Origin: Qipengyuania sp. ABI-127-1
Lineage (GTDB): Bacteria; Pseudomonadota; Alphaproteobacteria; Sphingomonadales; Sphingomonadaceae
NCBI GenBank assembly: GCA_022953095.1
Contig: JALJCR010000001.1
Coordinates: 1,274,501-1,338,500 of the forward strand
DNA length: 64,000 nucleotides
Direction of reading: 5' to 3'
Position numbers and translations under genes: made by a program
Shown: in pieces, positions 8,570 to 19,098 of the stretch
Layout of the letters: every line of letters begins with the position of its first letter
Numbering within the stretch: the first letter of the stretch is position 1
Notes under the pieces: model-generated
The model's database searches: none
What the model was told of the DNA's origin: nothing
Seen by the model: the letters and a program-made list of their open reading frames with translations, nothing else

Positions 8570-9394
8570 CTAGCTGGCGGGTCCGTTTGTCGTGCGACGC
8601 GTCCTGCCTGTAATCGCCAGTCCGATGGCCAGACCGAAACCGAGAATCGGCGCGGCGCCATAGCCGACGAGAATGGTCGGATAATTCGATACCAACGCGG
8701 CAAGCGAGAAGCCGAACAGGCCCCCCGCCAAGGCGTGACGGACCGGCTTGGGAGCGGGAATTGCGTGGGCTAGGAGGAAGAAACTCACCAGCAGGGCGAT
8801 GGCGAGGCCGAAGGCGGCCAGCGGCGTGTCGATCGCGAGGTGGATCAGGATGCGTTCGACGAAGGGCTGCGCGGGCAGTTCGCCTCTAAGTCCCGCCACC
8901 ATGCTGGCGAGGAGAGCGATCCCCGCAACGGGGACGAGCCGCCAGTCTTTCGTTGCGTTGTAGAGGCCAACGGCAGTCAGCATTACCGCAAGGCCGGTCG
9001 CCGCATCGGGCTGGAGCGAGGCAGCGAGCAGAGCAGCGAGTAGGATCGGCGGCGCGAAATCCTCGTCGCGAGCCGCGAGGACGACGAGTGAAGGCAGGAC
9101 AAGCGCGCCGCTGTGCAGGGCGAAGGAGCCGAGTTGGAGCCAGCGGGCGATGCCGTTAATGTAAGGGCCGGTGAGCAGCGGTACGAAGAGCAGTGCGATC
9201 AGCACCACGGAAATCACGCGGCGTGCCCTGATTTCGGGTAACGACGGGACCAACAGCACAAGCAAGGCCGCGATGCCGAGCGCTGCCGCATTGAGGATCG
9301 CGTAGCTCGAAGGCGCGCTCATGACCATCAGGTAAGCGATCCCGGCCAGCACGGGCATGGCCAGTGTGAGGAGACCGGGCAGTCGCGCCTTCAC
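8570..9394 (-). CDS. Polytopic membrane protein with FtsW/RodA (SEDS)-like motifs
   Basis: Protein of 274 aa with about eight hydrophobic segments. In the right order it carries weak versions of SEDS glycosyltransferase landmarks: NGIARWLQLGSF (like NGxxRWxxLG), then LQPDAATGLAV (like QPDxGTxL), then an ILIHLAIDTPLAAFG segment where SEDS proteins have the E-x-x-G-x-x-G loop. It is about 100 residues shorter than typical FtsW or RodA. It starts with GTG, directly against the stop of the epimerase-like gene. It may be a diverged or truncated SEDS relative, or an unrelated membrane protein. Confidence 0.5.
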   Translation of the reverse strand: MKARLPGLLTLAMPVLAGIAYLMVMSAPSSYAILNAAALGIAALLVLLVPSLPEIRARRVISVVLIALLFVPLLTGPYINGIARWLQLGSFALHSGALVLPSLVVLAARDEDFAPPILLAALLAASLQPDAATGLAVMLTAVGLYNATKDWRLVPVAGIALLASMVAGLRGELPAQPFVERILIHLAIDTPLAAFGLAIALLVSFFLLAHAIPAPKPVRHALAGGLFGFSLAALVSNYPTILVGYGAAPILGFGLAIGLAITGRTRRTTNGPAS

Positions 9395-10378
9395 CTAGAC
9401 CGCGTCCATCGCGGCATCTTCGGCCGCGTAGTCGAACAGGTCCCACGGATAGACGGTGAGCTGCGGGAAGGCCGCGCGCCAGTCCTCGGGATTGTTCTCG
9501 ACCAGCCACTCCACCGCGTTGCGGGCGTTGGGCCAGTAAGTCGAGCCTGCCCGGCTGCAGGTAGTACGCGCCTTCGATCCGTCGACGAGGAAGGGGCGCG
9601 GCACCGACCAGGGCGTCCGGCCGATGGTGGAGTTCTTGTTTGCCGGGACCTCGACCAGCTCCGCGTGCCTGCCGGTGAACTCGCATATGTAGCGGGCGAT
9701 ATCGGCGACCGAGGGGCCATTCTCGTCGGCGATATTGAAGATGCCGCCGATTTCGCCGAGGGCCATTTCGAGCGCGAATTCGGCAATGTCGCGCGCATTG
9801 GTCGTCTGGAAGCGCGAGACCTCGGGGTGCATCACGGGGATGCGCTTGCGCCCGTCGAGCAGGCGTTTCACGAACCAGTATTCGCGCGGGTGGCGCGACC
9901 ACAAGCCGTAGATCGCGCAGGGGCGCAGGATCGTCGCCCGCCCGCCCAAGCGGGCGCGGGCTGCGGTTTCCATGCGGATCTTGCGGGTGGAATAGGTGTC
10001 GGGGCCGGGTGCGGCCGTCGCCTGCTCCTCGGTGATCCGGTCAGCGAATTCGGGGAACCCGCAAGTCGCCGCCTCGTCGAGCGTGCGCCCGTCGGCGTCT
10101 TGATAGACGCTGGCCGAACTGATCGCGATCAGCCTACCGACGCGGTCGGGGTCGTAGCCGAGTACATCGCCCTCGTCGAAGGCGATGGTGTCGATCACGC
10201 AGTCGGCCGAAGGTGGCTCATCCTCGCCGCGCACGAAGGGAACGAAGGGGCAGGGCATGGCGCCGAGCCATTGCGGCGCGGAGCGTGCATGGAGCGTTAT
10301 GTGCCAGTCGTCGCTGAAAGCAGCGACCATCTCGTAAGCGATCTGGCCCGCACCGACGATTGCAACGCTGCGGGCCAT
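9395..10378 (-). CDS. NAD(P)-dependent epimerase/dehydratase-like protein (extended SDR)
   Basis: Protein of 327 aa. The N-terminal Rossmann motif is VAIVGAGQIAYE. The active-site region has SSASVY and the Tyr-x-x-x-Lys of STRK-type (DTYSTRKIRME). The substrate side has RPCAIYG, typical of extended SDRs that act on nucleotide sugars. The substrate is not deducible. It lies downstream of lpd (24 bp gap) and directly before the SEDS-like gene, so it may be cotranscribed with the TCA cluster without sharing its function. Confidence 0.82.
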   Translation of the reverse strand: MARSVAIVGAGQIAYEMVAAFSDDWHITLHARSAPQWLGAMPCPFVPFVRGEDEPPSADCVIDTIAFDEGDVLGYDPDRVGRLIAISSASVYQDADGRTLDEAATCGFPEFADRITEEQATAAPGPDTYSTRKIRMETAARARLGGRATILRPCAIYGLWSRHPREYWFVKRLLDGRKRIPVMHPEVSRFQTTNARDIAEFALEMALGEIGGIFNIADENGPSVADIARYICEFTGRHAELVEVPANKNSTIGRTPWSVPRPFLVDGSKARTTCSRAGSTYWPNARNAVEWLVENNPEDWRAAFPQLTVYPWDLFDYAAEDAAMDAV

Positions 10379-10401
10379 GATCCTTTGCTCCTGAAGTCCG
10401 A

Positions 10402-11814
10402 TCAGATGTGGATCGGTTTGCCCTGGACCGCCATCGCCGCTTCCTTGATCGCTTCGGAATGCGTCGGGTGGGCGTGGCAGGTGTAGGCGATATCCTCGCT
10501 AGTGGCGCCGAATTCCATTGCCTGAGCGGCCTGCGCGATCATCGTGCCGGCAACGCTGGCGATCGCCCAGACGCCGAGCACTCGGTCGCTCTCGGCTTCG
10601 GCGATGATCTTCACGAAGCCGTCGGGTTCGTGATTGGTCTTGGCGCGGCTATTGGCCATCATCGGGAATTTGCCGATTTTCACCTTGGTCTTGTCGCCGC
10701 CCATCTTCTCGATGGCTTCTTCGGTGGTGAGGCCGACGCCGGCGAATTCGGGCCAGGTATAGACCACGCCGGGGATGACATCGTGGTTCACGATGCCGGT
10801 TTGGCCCGCGACGTTCTCTGCGCAGGCAATGCCTTCATCCTCGGCCTTATGGGCCAGCATGGGGCCGGGCACCACGTCGCCAATGGCCCAGACGCCATCG
10901 ACCGAGGTGCGGAAATCGTGATCGGTTTCGATCTGGCCGCGTTTGTTGACCTCCAGGCCGATAGCATCGAGGCCGAGGCCTTCGGTGTTCGGACGGCGGC
11001 CGATCGAGACCAGCACGCAATCGGCTTCGAGCGTTTCCGCATCACCGCCTGCGCTCGGCTCGAGCGTCAGCGTGGCAGTCTTGCCCTTGACGGTGCAGCC
11101 GGTGACCTTGGTCGACAGGCGCAGTTCCATGCCCTGTTTCTTGAAGATCTTGGCCGCTTCCTTGCGGACATCTTCGTCCATGCCGGGGAGCAGCTTGTCG
11201 AGATATTCGACCACGATCACTTCGGCGCCGAGCCGGTTCCAAACCGAGCCGAGTTCAAGCCCGATCACGCCGCCGCCGATAACGACCATCTTCTTGGGCA
11301 CCTTGGGCAGTTCGAGCGCGCCGGTGGAATCGACCACCACATGCTTGTCGTTGTCGACCTCGACGCCGGGAAGCGGGGTAACCGAGGAACCCGTGGCGAT
11401 GATGACATTCTTCGCGGTGACCGTCTCGTCGCCAACCCTGACGGTGTGCGCATTCTGGAAAGTAGCGTGGCCCTTCTTCCAATCGACCTTGTTCTTCTTG
11501 AACAGGAATTCGATGCCGCCGGTCAGTCCCTTGACCGCATCGCGGCGCTGCGCGTGCATGGTGTCGAGGTTGAGCTTGGGGCTCGTCTCGATGCCCATCG
11601 CGGCCATCGCGCCATTGGCTGCGGCGTCGTAGAACTCGCTCGCATGCAGCATCGCCTTGGACGGGATGCAGCCCACGTTGAGGCAGGTCCCGCCCAGCGT
11701 CTCGCGGCTTTCGGCGCAGGCGGTCTTCAGGCCAAGCTGCGCGGCGCGGATCGCGGCGACATAGCCACCCGGGCCAGCACCGATAACGAGGACGTCGTAG
11801 TCGTATTCAGCCAT
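10402..11814 (-). CDS. lpdA: Dihydrolipoyl dehydrogenase (E3)
   Basis: Protein of 470 aa. It has an N-terminal FAD motif (VIGAGPGGYVAAIRAAQLG), the redox-active disulfide GGTCLNVGCIPSK, an NAD-binding motif (VIGGGVIGLELG), and the C-terminal interface His-Glu pair in CHAHPTHSE. The enzyme reoxidises dihydrolipoamide on the 2-oxoglutarate dehydrogenase complex, using NAD. It follows sucA and sucB in the same orientation, so it is the E3 dedicated to that complex. A small lipoprotein gene is wedged between sucB and lpd. Confidence 0.97.
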   Translation of the reverse strand: MAEYDYDVLVIGAGPGGYVAAIRAAQLGLKTACAESRETLGGTCLNVGCIPSKAMLHASEFYDAAANGAMAAMGIETSPKLNLDTMHAQRRDAVKGLTGGIEFLFKKNKVDWKKGHATFQNAHTVRVGDETVTAKNVIIATGSSVTPLPGVEVDNDKHVVVDSTGALELPKVPKKMVVIGGGVIGLELGSVWNRLGAEVIVVEYLDKLLPGMDEDVRKEAAKIFKKQGMELRLSTKVTGCTVKGKTATLTLEPSAGGDAETLEADCVLVSIGRRPNTEGLGLDAIGLEVNKRGQIETDHDFRTSVDGVWAIGDVVPGPMLAHKAEDEGIACAENVAGQTGIVNHDVIPGVVYTWPEFAGVGLTTEEAIEKMGGDKTKVKIGKFPMMANSRAKTNHEPDGFVKIIAEAESDRVLGVWAIASVAGTMIAQAAQAMEFGATSEDIAYTCHAHPTHSEAIKEAAMAVQGKPIHI

Positions 11815-11815
11815 T

Positions 11816-12121
11816 TTATCCCTCCGCAGGAGCGACTTGCGCGTCGTCCTGGATGCAAATCCTCAAGACTTCTTCCACGCGCTCCGGATTGATGTCCAAC
11901 CGGCCATCGGCAGCAAAGTCTTCCTCGAAATTTTCCGCGCTGCATTCGCACGCGGCGTCGATGCGTTCTGCGGCGATGCCAGCGCTTTCGGCGATGCCCT
12001 GGCACTGCTCGATATAGCGCGTGCGAATTTCGCCCGCGATCGCGTCACCCGCAACTTCGGAAGCGACGTCGCACCCCGTCAGCGCCACGAGGGCAAAGGT
12101 GCAGATAACCAGCTTCTTCAT
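11816..12121 (-). CDS. Small lipoprotein of unknown function
   Basis: Protein of 101 aa that begins MKKLVICTFALVALTGC, a clear signal-peptidase II lipobox (L-T-G-C). The mature part is acidic and has four further cysteines (QCQG, ACECS and RICIQ), which suggests disulfides in the periplasm. It sits between sucB and lpd, 1 bp from the lpd start, so it is transcribed within the TCA operon. I do not recognise the family; a metabolic role is not implied. Confidence 0.75.
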   Translation of the reverse strand: MKKLVICTFALVALTGCDVASEVAGDAIAGEIRTRYIEQCQGIAESAGIAAERIDAACECSAENFEEDFAADGRLDINPERVEEVLRICIQDDAQVAPAEG

Positions 12122-12132
12122 GCTCGCGCTCC

Positions 12133-13368
12133 TTACAGGTCGATCAGCATCCGGGTCGGATCTTCGATCGCTTCCTTGATGATCTTGAGTGCAGTGACTG
12201 CTTCGCGGCCGTCGATCAGGCGGTGGTCGTAGGACAGGGCGATATACATCATCGGGCGGATGACGATTTCGCCGTTCACCACGACCGGGCGGTCCTCGAT
12301 GCGGTGAAGGCCGAGGACGGCGCTCTGCGGCGGGTTGATGATCGGGGTCGACATGAGCGATCCGAACACGCCGCCATTGGAGATGGTAAAGGTGCCGCCC
12401 TTCATGTCTTCCATCGTCAGCGTGCCTTCCTTGGCGCGCTTGCCGAAATCGGCGATGTCCTTCTCGATGCGGGCAAAACCCTTGTCCTGCGCATCGCGGA
12501 TGACGGGGACCACGAGGCCGTTGGGCGCCGACACGGCAACCGAGATATCGACATAGTCGTGATAGACGATCTCGTCCCCCTCGATATAGGCGTTGACCGC
12601 GGGCACATCCTTCAGCGCCAGGCAGGCGGCCTTGGCGAAGAAGCCCATGAAGCCGAGGCGAATGTCGTGCTTCTTGGCGAACATGTCCTTGTACTTGCCG
12701 CGTGCTTCCATGACGGCGGACATGTCGACATCGTTGAAAGTGGTGAGCAGCGCGGCATTGTCTTGCGCGCCCTTGAGCCGCTTGGCGATGGTCTGGCGCA
12801 TCCGCGTCATCTTGACGCGTTCCTCACGGCGCTCACCGCCAGTCGAGGCCGGAGCTGCGACTGGAGCCGGAGCGGCATCGCCCGAAGCGCCCTTGTTCTT
12901 CGCTGCGGCGATGACGTCTTCCTTGGTCAGGCGGCCGTCCTTGCCGGTGCCCTTGATGGTCGAGGGATCGACGCCGTGCTCCAGAACGGCGCGGCGCACG
13001 GCAGGCGACAGCGTCTGTGCGGCATCGCCGCCGGTTGCAGCCTTGGCCTGCGCCGGAGCGGCCTTCTCGACGCCTGCGTCGGCTACCTCGGCTTTGGGTG
13101 CTTCGCCGCCGGAGGACTTCGCCGCAGCCGCACCTTCCTCGATCACGGCGATGACCGAGTCCACCTCTACCGTGTCGCCGACCGCAACCTTGAACTCCTT
13201 GATGACACCGGCAACGGGGGAGGGGGCCTCCACCGCGACCTTGTCGGTCTCGAGGCTGATGATCGGCTCGTCCGCCGCGACTGCGTCGCCGACATTCTTG
13301 AGCAGTTCGCCGACAGTCGCTTCGGTGACCGATTCACCTAGCGTGGGAACTTTGACTTCGGTGGCCAT
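12133..13368 (-). CDS. sucB: 2-oxoglutarate dehydrogenase E2 (dihydrolipoyllysine succinyltransferase)
   Basis: Protein of 411 aa in the standard E2o layout. There is one lipoyl domain (residues about 1-77, lipoylated Lys in ETDKVAVE), an Ala/Pro-rich linker, a peripheral subunit-binding domain ([19 protein letters not shown]), and the catalytic acyltransferase domain ending in SYDHRLIDG with the active-site His. The start at 13368 ([13 protein letters not shown]) matches the family; the frame is open further upstream to 13437. The start is 28 bp from the sucA stop. Confidence 0.97.
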   Translation of the reverse strand: MATEVKVPTLGESVTEATVGELLKNVGDAVAADEPIISLETDKVAVEAPSPVAGVIKEFKVAVGDTVEVDSVIAVIEEGAAAAKSSGGEAPKAEVADAGVEKAAPAQAKAATGGDAAQTLSPAVRRAVLEHGVDPSTIKGTGKDGRLTKEDVIAAAKNKGASGDAAPAPVAAPASTGGERREERVKMTRMRQTIAKRLKGAQDNAALLTTFNDVDMSAVMEARGKYKDMFAKKHDIRLGFMGFFAKAACLALKDVPAVNAYIEGDEIVYHDYVDISVAVSAPNGLVVPVIRDAQDKGFARIEKDIADFGKRAKEGTLTMEDMKGGTFTISNGGVFGSLMSTPIINPPQSAVLGLHRIEDRPVVVNGEIVIRPMMYIALSYDHRLIDGREAVTALKIIKEAIEDPTRMLIDL

Positions 13369-13396
13369 AATGTGTGGCTCCTTCGGCCTTATGGGA

Positions 13397-16231
13397 TCAG
13401 TTGCAGTCGCTGCGGACTTTGGGCGTATCACCGCCATTCAGTCCGAGCGCGATGTTGACGAGGGCTTCCTGCTGTACCTGGTGGCGGCTGGCATAACCCG
13501 TGGCGGGCGAGGCGGCGACTTCGCGGCCGGCATAGCATGGGCGCATGCCGTCCTTGCCCGCGGCGGTGAGCGATTCTTCGATCAGGCGATCGACGAAGAA
13601 CCAGGCGCCGTTATTCTTCGGCTCTTCCTGGCACCAGACCACCGTTTCGAGATTGCTCATGCGTTCGAGGCGCACGGCCAGCGGTTCGCCGGGGAAGGGG
13701 TAGAGCTGTTCAATCCGGACCACCGAGACATCGTCCAGACCGGCTTCGTCGCGGCGCTGCATCAAATCGTAGGCAACCTTGCCGCTGCACAGCACGAGGC
13801 GCTTCACCTTCTTGTCGTCGATCTCCGTCATGTCGGACTTGATCCGCATGAAATGGTGATCGCCCATGAACTCTTCGGCGCTCGATTTGGCCAACGGATG
13901 CCGCAGCAGCGATTTGGGCGTCATGATGACCATCGGCTTGCGGAAGCTGCGCAGCATCTGGCGGCGGAGAACGTGAAAGTAGTTCGCCGGCGTGGTGATG
14001 TTGAGCACCTGGATGTTGTCGTTCGCGCAGAGTTGCAGGAAGCGTTCAAGGCGGGCTGAACTGTGTTCCGGGCCTTGGCCTTCATAGCCATGCGGCAGCA
14101 GCAGCACGAGGCCGTTTGCGCGCAGCCACTTCACTTCGCCCGCAGCGATGAACTGGTCGATCATGATCTGCGCGCCATTGGCGAAATCGCCGAACTGGGC
14201 TTCCCACATCACCAGGCTCTTCGGATCGGCCATCGCGAAGCCGTATTCGAAGCCGAGCACGCCATATTCGCTCAAGGGGCTGTCATAGACCTCGAACTTG
14301 CCGTGCGGCAGCGTCGTCAGCGGAATGTATTTGCGCTCGTCCTTCTGGTCGACCCAGACGGCATGCCGCTGACTGAAGGTGCCGCGGCCTGAATCCTGGC
14401 CCGACAGACGCACGCCGAAGCCTTCGGTGACGAGGCTGCCGAAAGCGAGCGCTTCCGCCGTCGCCCAGTCGAAGCCGGTGCCGCTCTCGAACATTTCGCT
14501 CTTGGCCTTGAGCACGCGGCCCAGCGTCTTGTGGATCGCGAGATCGTCGGGAACGGTGGTCAGCGTTCGGCCGAGGCTGTCGAACAGCTTCTTCTCGATC
14601 GCAGTTTCGACATTGCGGCGTGCGGTTTCCGGATCGGCCGGCTTGTTCATTCCTGCCCAGCGACCGCCGAACCAGTCGGCCTGGTCGGGTTTGTAGTCCT
14701 TGGCGGAAGCGAATTCCTGTTCGAGATGGTCGGTGAATTCGGAGATCAGGCCGTCGGCATAGCCTTTCTCGATCACACCTTCTTCCTCGAGACGGGCGGT
14801 GTAGATCCGGCTGACCTTGGGGTGCTGGCGGATCTCGTCATACATCAGCGGCTGGGTGAATTTCGGCTCGTCGCCCTCATTGTGGCCGAAGCGGCGATAG
14901 CACCACATGTCGATCACGATGTCGCGACCGAAAGTCTGGCGGTATTCGATCGCCAGTTTGCAGGCGAAGGTCACTGCTTCGGGATCGTCGCCATTTACGT
15001 GCAAAATGGGGGCCTGGACGCCCTTGGCGACGTCGGAGGGGTAGGGTGACGATCTGGCGAATTGTGGGCTTGTCGTGAAACCGATTTGGTTATTGATGAC
15101 GAAATGCAGGCAGCCGCCGGTGTTGTAGCCGCGCACGCCGGAAAAGCCGAGGCATTCCCACACGATCCCCTGGCCAGCAAAGGCCGCATCACCGTGGAGG
15201 AGGACGGGCAGTACCTGCTCGTGCTGCTTGAGGTCATCGCGGATTGCCTGCTGCGCTCTGGATTTGCCGAGCACCACCGGGTTCACCGCTTCCAGGTGGC
15301 TGGGGTTGGGGACCAGCGACATATGCACGTTGATTCCGTCGAATTCGCGGTCGGTGCTGGTGCCGAGGTGGTATTTCACATCGCCCGAGCCGCCGACATC
15401 GTCAGGGTTGGCGCTGCCGCCGGAGAATTCGTGGAAGATGACCTTGTAGGGCTTGCCCATCACGTTTGCGAGGACGTTGAGCCGGCCGCGGTGGGCCATG
15501 CCGTAGATGATCTCGCGCACGCCCAATTGGCCGCCATATTTGATCACCGCCTCCAGCGCGGGGATCATCGATTCGCCGCCATCGAGGCCGAACCGCTTGG
15601 TGCCGACATATTTCTTGCCGAGAAAAGCTTCATACTGTTCGCCGCGAATAACGGCTGCGAGGATGGCCTTCTTGCCTTCGTCGGTGAACTGGATCGTGTC
15701 TTCGGGCGTTTCGAACTTGTCCTGAAGGAAGCGGCGTTCCTCCGTGTCCGAAATGTGCATGTATTCGAGGCCGACATTGCCGCAATAGGTCGCGCGCAGC
15801 GCCCGGTAGAGCTCGCCTACAGCCACCCATTCATAGCCGAAGATGCCGCCGACGAAGACTTCCCTGTCTTCCTGTCCGGCGAAACCATGCCATTCGAGCG
15901 TCAGGTCTTCGGGGACGTCGCGATTGGACAGGCCCAGCGGGTCGAGATTGGCCGCCAGATGGCCGCGCACGCGATAGAGCCGCACGAGCAGCATGGCGCG
16001 GATAGAATCGTCCGCCGCCTGCTCGATCGCCTTGGGGTCAGTCGCCTTGCCTGCCTTTTCGGCCGCCTGCGTGACCGCAGCTCGCATCTGCGTGGGATCG
16101 AGCGCGGCCGTCAGATCCGCCCCGCTGTCGACCACTTCGGCCAGCCAGCGCGGGTTGCCCCAGCTGGGGCCTTGTTGCGGGCCTTCCTGATCGCCCATCT
16201 CGGGCAGGAAATCGTGGCTTTCGTTACCCAT
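13397..16231 (-). CDS. sucA: 2-oxoglutarate dehydrogenase E1
   Basis: Protein of 944 aa, full length for the family. It contains the N-terminal E2-binding helix region, the LRxxFxxPxxxxxDPxxLG-like segment ([14 protein letters not shown]), the His/Gly-rich site [10 protein letters not shown], the ThDP-binding GDAAFAGQG to NNQIGFTT region, and the C-terminal transketolase-like pyrimidine domain. It decarboxylates 2-oxoglutarate and transfers succinyl to E2 lipoate. The start at 16231 ([15 protein letters not shown]) was chosen because the upstream extension is not family-like. Confidence 0.97.
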   Translation of the reverse strand: MGNESHDFLPEMGDQEGPQQGPSWGNPRWLAEVVDSGADLTAALDPTQMRAAVTQAAEKAGKATDPKAIEQAADDSIRAMLLVRLYRVRGHLAANLDPLGLSNRDVPEDLTLEWHGFAGQEDREVFVGGIFGYEWVAVGELYRALRATYCGNVGLEYMHISDTEERRFLQDKFETPEDTIQFTDEGKKAILAAVIRGEQYEAFLGKKYVGTKRFGLDGGESMIPALEAVIKYGGQLGVREIIYGMAHRGRLNVLANVMGKPYKVIFHEFSGGSANPDDVGGSGDVKYHLGTSTDREFDGINVHMSLVPNPSHLEAVNPVVLGKSRAQQAIRDDLKQHEQVLPVLLHGDAAFAGQGIVWECLGFSGVRGYNTGGCLHFVINNQIGFTTSPQFARSSPYPSDVAKGVQAPILHVNGDDPEAVTFACKLAIEYRQTFGRDIVIDMWCYRRFGHNEGDEPKFTQPLMYDEIRQHPKVSRIYTARLEEEGVIEKGYADGLISEFTDHLEQEFASAKDYKPDQADWFGGRWAGMNKPADPETARRNVETAIEKKLFDSLGRTLTTVPDDLAIHKTLGRVLKAKSEMFESGTGFDWATAEALAFGSLVTEGFGVRLSGQDSGRGTFSQRHAVWVDQKDERKYIPLTTLPHGKFEVYDSPLSEYGVLGFEYGFAMADPKSLVMWEAQFGDFANGAQIMIDQFIAAGEVKWLRANGLVLLLPHGYEGQGPEHSSARLERFLQLCANDNIQVLNITTPANYFHVLRRQMLRSFRKPMVIMTPKSLLRHPLAKSSAEEFMGDHHFMRIKSDMTEIDDKKVKRLVLCSGKVAYDLMQRRDEAGLDDVSVVRIEQLYPFPGEPLAVRLERMSNLETVVWCQEEPKNNGAWFFVDRLIEESLTAAGKDGMRPCYAGREVAASPATGYASRHQVQQEALVNIALGLNGGDTPKVRSDCN

Positions 16232-16331
16232 CGGGTCCCTTTCGCACCGACTTTGGTGTCGGCTTACTATTGCCAATGCATCGGCGGTGCGGAAGGCTCC
16301 CGGGGAGGAATAAACCGTTCCGCAAAGCGGA

Positions 16332-17222
16332 TCAGGCGAGTTCCTTCAGTAGCGCGTCGAGCGTGGTGCCGAGTTCGCTGGGCGAAGGGCTGACGCGGAT
16401 GCCCGCAGCTTCCATCGCGGCGATCTTGTCTTCGGCGCCGCCCTGGCCGCCCGAAACGATCGCACCGGCATGGCCCATGCGGCGGCCCGGAGGCGCCGTG
16501 CGGCCCGCGATGAAGCCGACCATCGGCTTGCTGCGGCCCTTGGCGGCTTCCTGCTTAATAAATTCGGCCGCTTCCTCCTCGGCGCTCCCGCCGATCTCGC
16601 CGATCATGATGATCGACTTGGTTTCCTCGTCGTCGAGGAACAGGTCGAGCACATCGATGAAATTGGTGCCGTTTACCGGATCGCCGCCGATGCCGACCGC
16701 GGTGGTCTGGCCGAGGCCGACCATGGTGGTCTGGTGGACGGCTTCATAGGTCAGCGTGCCCGAGCGTGACACCACGCCGACACTGCCCTTCTTGAAGATG
16801 CTGCCGGGCATGATGCCGATCTTGCATTCGCCGGGGGTCAGCACGCCGGGGCAGTTCGGGCCGATCAGGCGCGATTTCGAACCCTGCAGCGCGCGCTTCA
16901 CGCGCACCATGTCGAGCACGGGGATGCCTTCGGTGATCGCGACGATCAGTTCCATCTCGGCATCGATCGCCTCGAGGATAGAGTCTGCCGCGAACGGCGG
17001 CGGAACGTAAATGCACGAAGCGGTGGCGCCGGTTTCGGCCTTGGCTTCGGACACGGTGTTGTAGACCGGCAGGTCGATATGCGTCGTACCGCCCTTGCCG
17101 GGGGTCACGCCTGCGACCATTTGCGTGCCGTAGGCCAGCGCCTGCTGCGTGTGGAAGGTGCCGGTATCGCCGGTCATCCCCTGGGTGATGACCTTGGTGT
17201 TCTTGTCTACGAGGATGCTCAT
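16332..17222 (-). CDS. sucD: Succinyl-CoA synthetase subunit alpha
   Basis: Protein of 296 aa. It has the CoA-binding Rossmann region ([19 protein letters not shown]), [21 protein letters not shown], and the phosphohistidine in [10 protein letters not shown] (His251). SucD pairs with SucC to make GTP or ATP from succinyl-CoA. Start at 17222, [10 protein letters not shown]. In many alphaproteobacteria sucC lies between mdh and sucD; here that slot holds only a 95-bp spacer with a palindromic repeat, so sucC must be elsewhere. Confidence 0.97.
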   Translation of the reverse strand: MSILVDKNTKVITQGMTGDTGTFHTQQALAYGTQMVAGVTPGKGGTTHIDLPVYNTVSEAKAETGATASCIYVPPPFAADSILEAIDAEMELIVAITEGIPVLDMVRVKRALQGSKSRLIGPNCPGVLTPGECKIGIMPGSIFKKGSVGVVSRSGTLTYEAVHQTTMVGLGQTTAVGIGGDPVNGTNFIDVLDLFLDDEETKSIIMIGEIGGSAEEEAAEFIKQEAAKGRSKPMVGFIAGRTAPPGRRMGHAGAIVSGGQGGAEDKIAAMEAAGIRVSPSPSELGTTLDALLKELA

Positions 17223-17233
17223 CTTTGTCCTTT

Positions 17234-17317
17234 CGTCATCCCAGCGAAAGCTGGGATCGCTGTCAGCAATGTCGCACCTCGCGGCGCGCGACCCCAGCTT
17301 TCGCTGGGGTGACGGAT
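17234..17317. repeat. Palindromic repeat element, copy 1 (mdh-sucD spacer)
   Basis: The left arm GTCATCCCAGC-GAAA-GCTGGGATC (17235-17258) and the right arm GACCCCAGC-TTTC-GCTGGGGTGAC (17290-17313) are each 8-bp hairpins with a 4-nt loop. They are also reverse complements of each other with two transitions, so the whole element can fold as one long cruciform. The shared flanks CG at the left and GGAT at the right recur in copy 2 inside uvrA. The right end abuts the mdh stop codon. Confidence 0.9.
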
Positions 17318-18636
<1,319 letters not shown>

Positions 18637-18978
18637 TCAGCGCGCCAGCAGGGTCTCGATCGCGATCGTATCTTCCAAATCGCGGGCCAGCCGCCGGTCG
18701 AGCGTGCGGCATACGCCCAGCCACCAGTCATAGGCGGCCTGGTCGCCGGTAGAATACGCCTGTTCCGCCTGCTGGCGCGCAGCCTCGGCCGCTCCCAGCC
18801 CGTGTTCGGCGAAATGCCGCAGCGCGGCTCGCATCATATGGTCGAAGTTCGATTTGCGGGCCAGGATATGGGCGATGTCGCCATTGTCGTTGGCAGCGCG
18901 CGCATGAGCCTTTTTTGCCAGCGCGCGGGCAATCGGCGAATGTGCGGTGGAACGGGCGGCGGCGAAATGTAGGGGCAT
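18637..18978 (-). CDS. Small hypothetical helical protein
   Basis: Protein of 113 aa from ATG at 18978 (MPLHFAAARSTAH), which has an AGAGG just upstream; the frame extends to 19041 without SD support. It is Ala- and Arg-rich and predicted helical, with no signal peptide or membrane segment. It contains NFDHMMRAALRHFAEHG and YDWWLGVCRTLDRR. I do not recognise a family. Codon use looks native. It stands alone between the mdh promoter and the SleB-type hydrolase gene. Confidence 0.6.
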   Translation of the reverse strand: MPLHFAAARSTAHSPIARALAKKAHARAANDNGDIAHILARKSNFDHMMRAALRHFAEHGLGAAEAARQQAEQAYSTGDQAAYDWWLGVCRTLDRRLARDLEDTIAIETLLAR

Positions 18979-19098
18979 TGCCTCTGACCTCGTGAAGCGA
19001 CTGTGCTGACTGCAGTGCCCTAGCTGGCCGACACTAAGCATCGGTTCCGCGACATGGTTGTCCGAATGTAAACGCCGTTCACGCCCTCGCGCAGAATG

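Noticed and set aside
15062-16393. A 443-codon open frame opposite sucA
   Set aside because: The sense gene is unambiguous E1 of 2-oxoglutarate dehydrogenase; the antisense frame has no recognisable motif.
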